From assembly GCA_002783525.1 (NCBI GenBank), contig PFGS01000097.1:1-9043 (forward strand): a stretch of DNA of 9,043 bases. The letters run 5' to 3'. Positions 1-7,003 of this stretch are shown in pieces (positions within the stretch are counted from its first letter, which is position 1; the number at the start of each line of letters is the position of its first letter). The position numbers and the translations under genes are program-made. This DNA comes from Ignavibacteriales bacterium CG12_big_fil_rev_8_21_14_0_65_30_8 (GTDB lineage: Bacteria; Bacteroidota; Ignavibacteria; Ignavibacteriales; Ignavibacteriaceae). A model generated the notes under the pieces. That model was given only the letters and a program-made list of their open reading frames with translations. It was not told the origin of the DNA and did no database searches.

Positions 1-1342
1 ATAACTTTCTTTTTTTCATCAAAGGGAAAATCTCTTTTTTATGCCTGTTCAAAAAAGATTCATCTATTTTTTCATCATTCCAAGGGCGGTAATATTCCAT
101 TCCATATTTTTCATAAAATCCTTCAATCTGTCCATGAGAAAATAAAGGTAAACCGGGAAGAGTTAACATCATTATTGTTACACCTAAATATTTGTCGCCT
201 TTTCCAAATTTATTTGCAATTGGCTCTTCATCAGGATTGCTCAAATAGTTGACCAGTCTTTTCAATATTTCAATATTTTCATACAAAATTCCTTTAAGCA
301 TATTTTTATATTCATTGGTTCTCTCGGCAAGCAGCATATGCATAAAAGCACTATTGTAAACCCTGTTCATTCCAAGTTCTTTTATAAAATACCATTCGGT
401 CATCCAGTAAGTCTCGGCAAAAAGAAATATTTCTTTATTGGATTTTTTTATTTCATTAGTTAACTCTAACCAAAATTCATTGGGCATTTTTTTATTAAAG
501 GCTTTTTCTTCAATCATTGCCAATTGTCTGGATGGAATAGGTGATTGTTGATATTGATTTGGATACCACAGTCTTGCAAAATGATATTTTGTAATCATCA
601 TTGCTGCATCAATCCTAATGATTGGAAAAAGTTTACCAATATTTTTTATTTGTTTTATTAATGCTTGTCTTACTTTTGCTTTACTAAAATCAAGCTGGGC
701 AGTGTCATTCCAAGGCATATTTGTTCCGTCATTGCCGTGATAAATATATCTTACTTTTCCGTTTCTTTTATCCTTAAACTGAAAAACAACGGCTGCGTCT
801 TTGTGTGAGTAATATCCGTCTTCAATTACTATTTCAAAACTTTTATTATCGGATAAATTTTTTCCTGTGAATGTATAATTTTTAAAGGGTGGTGAATCAG
901 TCTGAATAAAATAATCCGGATGATTATACAACCAATCGGAATTTAAACCTGTATGATTTGGTACGAAATCGCAAGCTAGCTTTATCCCAAATTCTCCTGC
1001 TCTTTTTGATAAATTTAATAAAGCTTTTTTGCCTCCTAAATTTTCCGCTATTTTATAATCATAAATTGAATACGCTGATGAAACACAATCTAAATTTCCG
1101 GTTAAGTTTTTAATTTTTTTGGATGCTTTACTTCTTTCCCAAATTCCAATTAACCAAAGAGCATTAAAATTTCTGTCCGCTATTTCTTTTAGTTCTTCAG
1201 TTGGGATTCTATCTAAAGTATCTATTTTTTTATTATATTTTTCACTTAGTTGATAAAGCCAAACTAATGTATGTTTTGTTAGGATGATTGAATTATCCAT
1301 CCAGGCTTTATCTTTTGAGAAATTTAGTTTTCTTTTTTGCAT
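1..1342 (-). CDS. GH13 alpha-amylase-superfamily glycoside hydrolase, partial (C-terminus beyond left edge)
   Basis: I translated this minus-strand reading frame by hand: it is open for 447 codons from ATG at 1342-1340 to the window edge, so the C-terminal part is missing. GH13 catalytic-barrel motifs appear in order: region I DFVPNH (D125-H130), region II IIRIDAA with nucleophile D245 (codon 610-608), region III LFAETYW with acid/base E310 (415-413), and a region-IV-like SNPDEE whose D371 (232-230) would be the transition-state stabiliser. The usual His before that Asp is Pro370. After it comes a GLPLFSHGQIEGF segment. From memory, large bacterial amylase-family proteins share both this NPDE variant and the FSHGQIEGF-like segment, and many carry a long extra N-terminal region that is absent here. 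Such enzymes act on alpha-linked glucans; the exact substrate and reaction cannot be told. There is no signal peptide, so it is probably cytoplasmic. No Shine-Dalgarno is visible; an in-frame TTG at 1372-1370 is a weaker alternative start. Confidence 0.88.
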   Translation of the reverse strand, partial: MQKRKLNFSKDKAWMDNSIILTKHTLVWLYQLSEKYNKKIDTLDRIPTEELKEIADRNFNALWLIGIWERSKASKKIKNLTGNLDCVSSAYSIYDYKIAENLGGKKALLNLSKRAGEFGIKLACDFVPNHTGLNSDWLYNHPDYFIQTDSPPFKNYTFTGKNLSDNKSFEIVIEDGYYSHKDAAVVFQFKDKRNGKVRYIYHGNDGTNMPWNDTAQLDFSKAKVRQALIKQIKNIGKLFPIIRIDAAMMITKYHFARLWYPNQYQQSPIPSRQLAMIEEKAFNKKMPNEFWLELTNEIKKSNKEIFLFAETYWMTEWYFIKELGMNRVYNSAFMHMLLAERTNEYKNMLKGILYENIEILKRLVNYLSNPDEEPIANKFGKGDKYLGVTIMMLTLPGLPLFSHGQIEGFYEKYGMEYYRPWNDEKIDESFLNRHKKEIFPLMKKRKL

Positions 1343-1474
1343 ATTAAAAATGATTGAAATATTTAATAACAAAGTTAACTATAATTTAGAATATTGAGAT
1401 AATGAACTCAATTCTCAATTGATATTAGTTCAATATTCAGGTAATTTTAAATTTCTTTTTAAACCAAAAAAGCA
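1343..1474. promoter_or_regulatory. Divergent intergenic region between the GH13 gene and mutS
   Basis: This 132-bp AT-rich gap must hold the promoters of both divergent genes. On the plus strand there is a perfect TATAAT at 1380-1385; TTGAAA at 1354-1359 lies upstream but 20 bp away, longer than the usual 16-18 bp spacing, so this is only a candidate. A second weak option is TTGATA at 1419-1424 with a poor -10. I found no Bacteroidetes-type TAnnTTTG box and no convincing minus-strand promoter. Neither flanking start codon has a Shine-Dalgarno sequence. Confidence 0.4.
1389..1438. repeat. Overlapping inverted repeats upstream of mutS
   Basis: Four perfect inverted repeats overlap here: GAATATTGA (1389-1397) with TCAATATTC (1430-1438); ATTGAGA (1393-1399) with TCTCAAT (1413-1419); TGAACT (1403-1408) with AGTTCA (1427-1432); and CAATT-CTC-AATTG (1409-1421). 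The first two cannot form together because they share bases 1393-1397, and the first and third share 1430-1432. The arrangement could be a protein-binding site or a leader hairpin with alternative folds. In AT-rich DNA chance palindromes are also common, so the function is open. Confidence 0.45.
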
Positions 1475-4102
1475 ATGGCAAAAACTCCATTAATGGTACA
1501 ATATGGTAAGATTAAGCAGGAGAATCCTGACTCAATTCTGTTATTCAGAATGGGGGATTTTTTTGAGACTTTTGAAGAAGATGCCAAAATTGCCGCCAAA
1601 GTTTTAGGAATTACACTTACCAAAAGAGCCAACGGAGCAGCTGGTGAAGTACCACTTGCCGGATTTCCTCATCACGCAATTGATAATTATCTGCCAAAAT
1701 TAATTAAAGCTGGTTACCGAGTTGCCGTATGTGAACAAGTTGAAAATCCAAAGTTTGCAAAAGGTATTGTAAAAAGAGAAGTGATAGAAGTTGTAACGCC
1801 GGGTGTAAATTTTTCGGATAAAATTCTTGACCACAAAAAAAATAATTACTTAATGAGTGTTTGTATCAAAGATGCTTTAGCAGGAATATCTTTTTGTGAT
1901 ATTTCGACAGGTGAATTTTATACTTACGAAATAAACGCTGATAAATTAAAGTTACAAATTGAATCGATCTCTCCGGCAGAAATTTTAATTCAGAAAAAAG
2001 ATAAAGAAGTATTAACAATACAAATTTCAAAAATTAATCCAAATATAAGAGTTACCTTACTGGACGATTGGATATTTAATTATGATTATGCAAAAGATTT
2101 AATATTAGAGAATTTTAAAACAGTAACCTTAAAAGGATTTGGAATTGAAAATTTTTCAGCGGGAATTATATCTACAGGTGCTGCTCTAAATTATTTAAAA
2201 GAGACTCAAAAAATTGCACTTTCACATTTAACTAAAATATCCGCATATAATCCAAATGATTTTATGGTATTTGACCAGTCGACAAAAAGAAATCTGGAAA
2301 TAACATATTCATTGCAAAGTGGAGTTAAAGAAGGAACATTAATAGATATTTTAGATAAAACTGTAACCGCTATGGGTGCAAGATTATTAAAAAAATGGAT
2401 AACCGCGCCTCTGCTTAATAAAGATGCAATTTTAAAAAGACAAGAAAGTGTTGAAGAATTATTGTCAGAAAAAAATATTAGAAAGGATCTTTTAAATCAC
2501 TTAAAAGAAATTGGTGATCTGGAAAGGCTGATCTCCAAAGTATGCACAGGCAGAGCAAATCCAAGAGAAATAATTAATCTTAAATCATCTCTAAAAAAAA
2601 TACCTTTATTAATTAATAAATTAGAAAATGCAAATGTTAAAACTCTTAGCAAGATATGTAAAGATTTAAATCCATTAGAAAATTTAGTTTCTGCAATTGA
2701 TGAAGCTTTAGTGGATTCTCCTCCTTTGAGTGTTGCTGATGGAGGGGTAATAAAAGAAGGCTTTAGTCCAGAGCTTGATGAACTAAGAGATATTTCTGTT
2801 AACGGAAAAAACTGGATAAACGATCTGCAAACAAAAGAAAGAGAAAAATTAAATATCTCTTCCTTAAAAGTAAGTTATAACAAAGTATTTGGATATTATA
2901 TTAATATCAGTAATGCTCACAAAGATAAAGTACCGGATTATTACATCAGAAAACAAACGCTTGTAAATTCAGAAAGATTTATCACCCCTGAGCTTAAAGA
3001 ATTTGAAGAAAAAATCCTTAACGCCGAAGAAAAAATTTATGAATTGGAATCTGAATTATTTAATGAACTAAGATTAAAAGTTGCAACTAACACTGAAGAA
3101 ATACAAACAAATGCTAAATTAATTGGAATGTTGGACTGTTTTGTTTCATTTGCTCAATGTGCTGAAGATTATAATTATACAAAACCAAAATTATTTGAAG
3201 ACGGGCATATTAAAATAGTTGAAGGAAGACATCCGGTTGTTGAAAGATTACTTCCTCCGGGTGAAAAATTTACCCCTAATGATTATGACCTTGATATTGA
3301 AGAAAAACAAATAATAATTTTAACCGGTCCCAATATGGCAGGTAAATCTGTGTATTTAAGGCAAATAGGACTTATAGTTTTACTTGCACAAATTGGTTCT
3401 TTTGTTCCGGCAAAAGAAGCAGAAATAAGTCTTGTTGACAGAATTTTTACACGCGTTGGAGCAAGTGATAATATTTCTGCAGGTGAAAGTACATTTCTTG
3501 TTGAGATGCAGGAATCAGCAAATATTTTAAATAATGCTACTTCAAAAAGTTTAATTTTATTGGATGAAGTCGGCAGGGGAACAAGTACATTTGACGGAAT
3601 ATCAATTGCGTGGGCAATTACTGAATATATACACGAAAATCCTGATGTATCTGCAAAAACTTTATTTGCAACACATTATCACGAATTAAATGAGATGGCT
3701 TCTCTGTTTCCAAAAATAAAAAATTATAAAGTGGAAGTAAGAGAAATAGATGATGAAGTAATATTTTTGCATAAAGTTAATCCCGGTTTTGCAGATCACA
3801 GCTATGGAATTCAGGTTGCTCAAATGGCAGGTCTTCCGCAATTTGTAACAAATCGTGCAAAAATAATTTTAGAAAATTTAGAAAATAAAGAATTAACACC
3901 TGATGAGATTAGAAAAGAAAAATTAAGTAAATTAAATACTGAAGATCAAAAACAAATAAATATGTTCGAAATAAAAGATGATAAACTTAGGGGAGAAATT
4001 GAAGATATTAAAATTGATGAACTCACCCCAATACAAGCTTTAAATAAATTAAATGAATTAAGAAAAAAGGTTAAAAATGAGAGAAGAGATGTTAAAAAAT
4101 AG
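1475..4102 (+). CDS. mutS: DNA mismatch repair protein MutS
   Basis: MutS recognises base mismatches and small loops in newly made DNA and, by ATP-driven sliding, recruits MutL. The 875-residue length is normal for bacterial MutS1. The N-terminal mismatch-binding domain has the Phe-x-Glu motif (F29-F30-E31, in MGDFFETF) and the conserved TPLMVQY beginning. The core and clamp follow (FDQSTKRNLE near 266, KVFGYYI near 470, NSERFITPELKEFE near 500). The ATPase domain has Walker A GPNMAGKS (618-625), Walker B LLDE (D697, E698) and THYHE (733-737). QINMF at 827-831 resembles the beta-clamp-binding motif seen near the MutS C-terminus, and the end (LTPIQALNKLNEL) matches the usual C-terminal helix region. 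The ATG at 1475 places TPLMVQY at residues 4-10, as in relatives. It is the first gene of a plus-strand run and overlaps the next gene. All key residues are intact. Confidence 0.98.
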   Translation: MAKTPLMVQYGKIKQENPDSILLFRMGDFFETFEEDAKIAAKVLGITLTKRANGAAGEVPLAGFPHHAIDNYLPKLIKAGYRVAVCEQVENPKFAKGIVKREVIEVVTPGVNFSDKILDHKKNNYLMSVCIKDALAGISFCDISTGEFYTYEINADKLKLQIESISPAEILIQKKDKEVLTIQISKINPNIRVTLLDDWIFNYDYAKDLILENFKTVTLKGFGIENFSAGIISTGAALNYLKETQKIALSHLTKISAYNPNDFMVFDQSTKRNLEITYSLQSGVKEGTLIDILDKTVTAMGARLLKKWITAPLLNKDAILKRQESVEELLSEKNIRKDLLNHLKEIGDLERLISKVCTGRANPREIINLKSSLKKIPLLINKLENANVKTLSKICKDLNPLENLVSAIDEALVDSPPLSVADGGVIKEGFSPELDELRDISVNGKNWINDLQTKEREKLNISSLKVSYNKVFGYYINISNAHKDKVPDYYIRKQTLVNSERFITPELKEFEEKILNAEEKIYELESELFNELRLKVATNTEEIQTNAKLIGMLDCFVSFAQCAEDYNYTKPKLFEDGHIKIVEGRHPVVERLLPPGEKFTPNDYDLDIEEKQIIILTGPNMAGKSVYLRQIGLIVLLAQIGSFVPAKEAEISLVDRIFTRVGASDNISAGESTFLVEMQESANILNNATSKSLILLDEVGRGTSTFDGISIAWAITEYIHENPDVSAKTLFATHYHELNEMASLFPKIKNYKVEVREIDDEVIFLHKVNPGFADHSYGIQVAQMAGLPQFVTNRAKIILENLENKELTPDEIRKEKLSKLNTEDQKQINMFEIKDDKLRGEIEDIKIDELTPIQALNKLNELRKKVKNERRDVKK

Positions 4103-4712
4103 TTTTTATAAAATTTTTATATTATTTCTTTTTGCAGTATTTATAATTTCCTGTGGAATTGAATACACCCCTGAACAGCAGAAATATATTGCATCTATTG
4201 AAAAAATGCGGAAAGAAAAAGATGGTTATATGAAAAATGATCCATCGTCACCGTTTAATTACGATTCAAATGCTGTCTTTCATCCATTAAAATATTTTAA
4301 TGTTGATCCCAATTTTGTTTTCAAAAGTAAATTATATAAATATGAAAAACAGGACACAATTGAAATATTTGGAACTAAAGGAGAAGCAAGAAAAGTAGTT
4401 AAATACGGGTATGTGAAAATCAATTATGATAAAAAAGATTACAAGATAAATGTTTATCAAGGGCAGACTAAAAGAGGTGAAATTTATCACTCAATTTGGT
4501 TTACAGATAAAACAACAAATAATGAATCTTATGGTGTCGGAAGATATTTAGATTTTGAAATTAATAATGATAAAGATTTTATATATACAATTGATTTTAA
4601 TCAGGCATATAGTCCTTATTGTTCCTATAGTGCAGAATACTCCTGTGCTATTCCAACAAAGGAAGATTATTTAGATTTGGAAATAAAAGCAGGTGAGAAA
4701 AAATTCCATTAA
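4077..4712 (+). CDS. DUF1684-family predicted lipoprotein
   Basis: This 211-residue protein begins with a hydrophobic signal (about residues 10-25) ending in a lipobox, IISC, with C26 as the predicted lipidated residue, so it is expected to be membrane-anchored and exported. The mature part matches what I know of DUF1684: a basic KMRKEKD helix followed by SPF, HPLKYF, then a beta-rich section, SYGVGRYLDF, and the highly conserved DFNQAYSPYCSYSAEYSC block ending in LEIKAGEK. The family's function is not established. The ATG at 4077 overlaps the mutS end by 26 bp and has an AAAAAAGG Shine-Dalgarno-like run (4063-4070) six bases upstream. An internal ATG at 4089 would instead give a cleaner signal peptide without the two N-terminal glutamates; either is possible. 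The overlap implies translational coupling to mutS. Confidence 0.85.
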   Translation: MREEMLKNSFYKIFILFLFAVFIISCGIEYTPEQQKYIASIEKMRKEKDGYMKNDPSSPFNYDSNAVFHPLKYFNVDPNFVFKSKLYKYEKQDTIEIFGTKGEARKVVKYGYVKINYDKKDYKINVYQGQTKRGEIYHSIWFTDKTTNNESYGVGRYLDFEINNDKDFIYTIDFNQAYSPYCSYSAEYSCAIPTKEDYLDLEIKAGEKKFH

Positions 4713-4725
4713 TATTACCATTTAC

Positions 4726-4729
4726 GGAG
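4726..4729 (+). promoter_or_regulatory. Shine-Dalgarno of aroF, supporting a TTG start
   Basis: GGAG ends seven bases before the TTG at 4737. No ATG or GTG lies near the expected N-terminus, and the protein begins where the Thermotoga maritima-type enzyme does, so the TTG start is well supported. Confidence 0.7.
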
Positions 4730-4736
4730 AAATAAA

Positions 4737-5750
4737 TTGGTTATAGTTTTAGAGAAAAATATTGCTGAAGAAAAAATAGAATTAATTATTAAGCAACTTG
4801 AAGAGTTTGAATTTGCAGTACACAGATCTACCGGTGCGGAACAGATTGTACTTGGAGCAATAGGAGTTCATCCAACATTTGATATTAGAAAAGTAAAAGT
4901 TCTTGACGGAGTAGCGGAAGTTTACAGAATTACCGAACCATTTAAATTGGCAAGCCGCTCTTTTCAAAAAGAAAATACAGAGATAAAAATAAAAGAAGTT
5001 AAAATTGGTGGAAATGCAATAGAAGTAATGGCTGGTCCCTGTGCAGTTGAGAATGAAGATCAAATATTTGAAATAGCTGAAATAGTTTCTAAAGCAGGAG
5101 CAAAAATTTTAAGAGGCGGTGCTTTTAAACCCAGAACCTCTCCTTATTCATTTCAAGGATTGGGTGAAAAGGGTTTAAAATTAATAAGAAAAGCTGCAGA
5201 TAAAAATAAATTAATTGTTATTTCAGAATTAATGGAATCCAAGCATGTTCATCTACTGGAAGAGTATGCAGATATTATTCAAATAGGTGCTAGAAATATG
5301 CAGAATTTTCCACTGCTTAAAGCTGTAGGAAAATCAAAAAAACCAGTGATGATTAAAAGAGGATTATCTGCAACTGTTGAAGATCTTTTAATGTCAGCTG
5401 AATATGTATTGGCAAGTGGTAATACAAATGTAATTTTATGTGAAAGGGGAATAAGAACTTTTGAAACTTATACAAGAAATACTTTTGATATTTCTGCAAT
5501 ACCTGTAATACACAAAAGAAGTCACTTACCAATAATTGCTGATCCATCACATGCAACAGGAATTAGAGATAAAGTTTTACCTATGGCCAGAGCAGCTGTT
5601 GCAGCCGGAGCTGATGGAATTATGGTTGAAGTTCATAATCATCCTGAAAAAGCTTTATCTGACGGGCCACAAGCACTGCTCCCTGATCAATTTTCAGAGT
5701 TGATGAAACAGTTAAGGATGATAGCAAAAGTTATCGGAAGAAGAATATAA
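4737..5750 (+). CDS. aroF: 3-deoxy-7-phosphoheptulonate (DAHP) synthase, type I-beta, with N-terminal regulatory domain
   Basis: DAHP synthase condenses phosphoenolpyruvate with erythrose 4-phosphate, the first step of the shikimate pathway to aromatic amino acids, in the cytoplasm. The 337-residue product has a ferredoxin-like/ACT-like domain at about 1-70 (MVIVLEKN to EPFKLASR) and a TIM-barrel catalytic domain after it. Expected metal ligands are present: C102 (AGPCAVE), H272 (DPSHATG), E298 (MVEVH) and D309 (LSDGPQ), numbers that agree with those I recall for the T. maritima enzyme. KPRTSPYSFQGLG, IQIGARNMQNF and LCERGIRTFE are family signatures. In T. maritima the N-terminal domain mediates tyrosine inhibition, so similar feedback is likely here by inference. 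Translation starts at TTG (4737) behind GGAG. The gene follows the lipoprotein gene by 24 bp and is closed by a terminator. A chorismate mutase domain, fused to some relatives, is absent. Confidence 0.97.
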   Translation: MVIVLEKNIAEEKIELIIKQLEEFEFAVHRSTGAEQIVLGAIGVHPTFDIRKVKVLDGVAEVYRITEPFKLASRSFQKENTEIKIKEVKIGGNAIEVMAGPCAVENEDQIFEIAEIVSKAGAKILRGGAFKPRTSPYSFQGLGEKGLKLIRKAADKNKLIVISELMESKHVHLLEEYADIIQIGARNMQNFPLLKAVGKSKKPVMIKRGLSATVEDLLMSAEYVLASGNTNVILCERGIRTFETYTRNTFDISAIPVIHKRSHLPIIADPSHATGIRDKVLPMARAAVAAGADGIMVEVHNHPEKALSDGPQALLPDQFSELMKQLRMIAKVIGRRI

Positions 5751-5794
5751 AGTAAAATCTACAACGATTAAAATTAGTTTAATTCAATGTTTTT

Positions 5795-5834
5795 AAACCC
5801 TTGCTGATTTTTGTGCAAGGGTTTTGTTTTTTTT
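5795..5834 (+). terminator. Rho-independent terminator after aroF
   Basis: A perfect 10-bp stem, AAACCCTTGC (5795-5804) with GCAAGGGTTT (5815-5824), encloses a 10-base loop and is followed by TGTTTTTTTT. It lies 45 bp past the aroF stop and should end the mutS-lipoprotein-aroF transcript. On the minus strand there is no T-run of similar strength right after the stem, so it is mainly a plus-strand terminator. Confidence 0.92.
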
Positions 5835-5841
5835 CAATTTA

Positions 5842-5870
5842 TTGATATCTCATTTCAGTTAAATTAAATT
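5842..5870 (+). promoter_or_regulatory. Weak candidate promoter for tyrA
   Basis: TTGATA (5842-5847) is followed, after 17 bp, by TAAATT (5865-5870), which match the sigma-70-type consensus at 5 of 6 and 4 of 6 bases. It sits between the aroF terminator and tyrA, where a promoter is needed. In such AT-rich DNA the match may be fortuitous. Confidence 0.25.
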
Positions 5871-5905
5871 TCAATAGTAACTTTAAAAAGAATAATAAAA
5901 TTAGA

Positions 5906-6997
5906 GTGGTTAATTTGAACATTAATAAAATTGCAATAATCGGTTTGGGCTTACTCGGTGGCTCAATAGCAAAAGCAATTAAAAGAAGTGATTCACAAAT
6001 TAAAGTTTATGTTTATGATAAAAAAAACGTAATTGAAAATGCATCAAATGAAAATATAATTGATTTCAACTTAGAAAAAATTGAAGATGCTGTCTGCTGT
6101 GATTTAATAATTTTATGTACCCCTACTGAACTATCTTTAGAAATATTTAAAAAACTTATTCCATTACTTTCAGAAAATTCTATAATTTCAGATGTTTGCG
6201 GAGTTAAAGGAATATTTGAAAAAGAATGGAATAAAGGACAAAACAAAGGTGTTTACATTGGAGGGCATCCTATGACAGGTAAAGAAAAAGGGGGTTACCA
6301 AAATTCTGATCCTCTTCTTTTTGAGAATGCTGTCTATATTATATCAGAAAGTGCTAAGGGAAACAAAAGAGAATCAGATTTTCTTCAATTTGTTAAAATG
6401 TTAGGGGCAAGAGCAATTTATCTTGATCCTTTCCTTCACGATAAAGTTGTTGCAAATGTGAGCCATCTTCCTCAACTTTTATCAATAGCACTGTTGAATA
6501 CTGTATCTTCAAATAATAATAAAACAAATTACTTGGATTTTGCTGCCGGAGGATTTAAAGATCTTACAAGAATTGCATCCAGTGATTTTAATGTTTGGGA
6601 ATCCATATTGAAAATGAATAAATTCGAAATAGTTGAAACAATAAATTCATTTCAATCTAATTTAGATGTATTAAAAAAAAATCTGGAATTTGAAGATTTC
6701 TTATCTTTACGCTCACTTTTTGAGAATGCTAAAACAAACAGGGAATCTATAGCTGAAAATAAAAAAGGATTCATTACTCCTTTGTTTGATCTTTTTATTT
6801 TTATAAATGATGAACCAGGTATTTTATTTAATATTACAAAATCTTTGGCTAAAGAAAATATAAATATAAAAGATATAGAACTTCAAAAAATAAGAGAAAA
6901 TGTAGGTGGAACTTTTAGATTATCATTCTCGAGCTTAGAAGAATTAGAAAAAGCTAAAACAACACTAAAAAAATCAGGTTTTGTAATAAATATTTAA
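5906..6997 (+). CDS. tyrA: Prephenate dehydrogenase with C-terminal ACT domain
   Basis: TyrA oxidatively decarboxylates prephenate to 4-hydroxyphenylpyruvate with NAD(P), the committed step to tyrosine. The N-terminal Rossmann fold shows IAIIGLGLLGGS (glycines 13, 15, 18), with D38 at the end of beta-2, which favours NAD. ILCTPTE (69-75), SDVCGVKG (95-102) and GGHPMTGKEKGGY, with the conserved H121, form the substrate side; SHLPQL with H187 is the second family histidine region. The C-terminal part (about 294-363) is an ACT domain with DEPGIL at 302-307, expected to bind an aromatic amino acid, probably tyrosine. The start is uncertain: GTG at 5906 gives 363 residues; TTG at 5915 gives 360 and has GAG (5904-5906) eight bases upstream, so may be the true start. 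Its stop is 6 bp before the next ATG. Confidence 0.95.
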   Translation: MVNLNINKIAIIGLGLLGGSIAKAIKRSDSQIKVYVYDKKNVIENASNENIIDFNLEKIEDAVCCDLIILCTPTELSLEIFKKLIPLLSENSIISDVCGVKGIFEKEWNKGQNKGVYIGGHPMTGKEKGGYQNSDPLLFENAVYIISESAKGNKRESDFLQFVKMLGARAIYLDPFLHDKVVANVSHLPQLLSIALLNTVSSNNNKTNYLDFAAGGFKDLTRIASSDFNVWESILKMNKFEIVETINSFQSNLDVLKKNLEFEDFLSLRSLFENAKTNRESIAENKKGFITPLFDLFIFINDEPGILFNITKSLAKENINIKDIELQKIRENVGGTFRLSFSSLEELEKAKTTLKKSGFVINI

Positions 6998-7003
6998 AAT
7001 ATA

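Noticed and set aside
1343..1474. Riboswitch or small RNA gene
   Set aside because: The palindromes are AT-rich and there is no recognisable riboswitch core, GC-rich stem or terminator T-run; kept only as inverted repeats.
4782..5063. Minus-strand open frame opposite aroF
   Set aside because: It lies wholly antisense to a well-conserved enzyme, and its Phe/Tyr/Cys-rich translation is typical of the reverse complement of AT-rich coding DNA.
5353..5556. Minus-strand open frame opposite aroF
   Set aside because: Antisense to the conserved catalytic barrel; no recognisable domain or initiation signal.
6013..6246. Minus-strand open frame opposite tyrA
   Set aside because: Antisense to the Rossmann domain of tyrA and without protein-like features.
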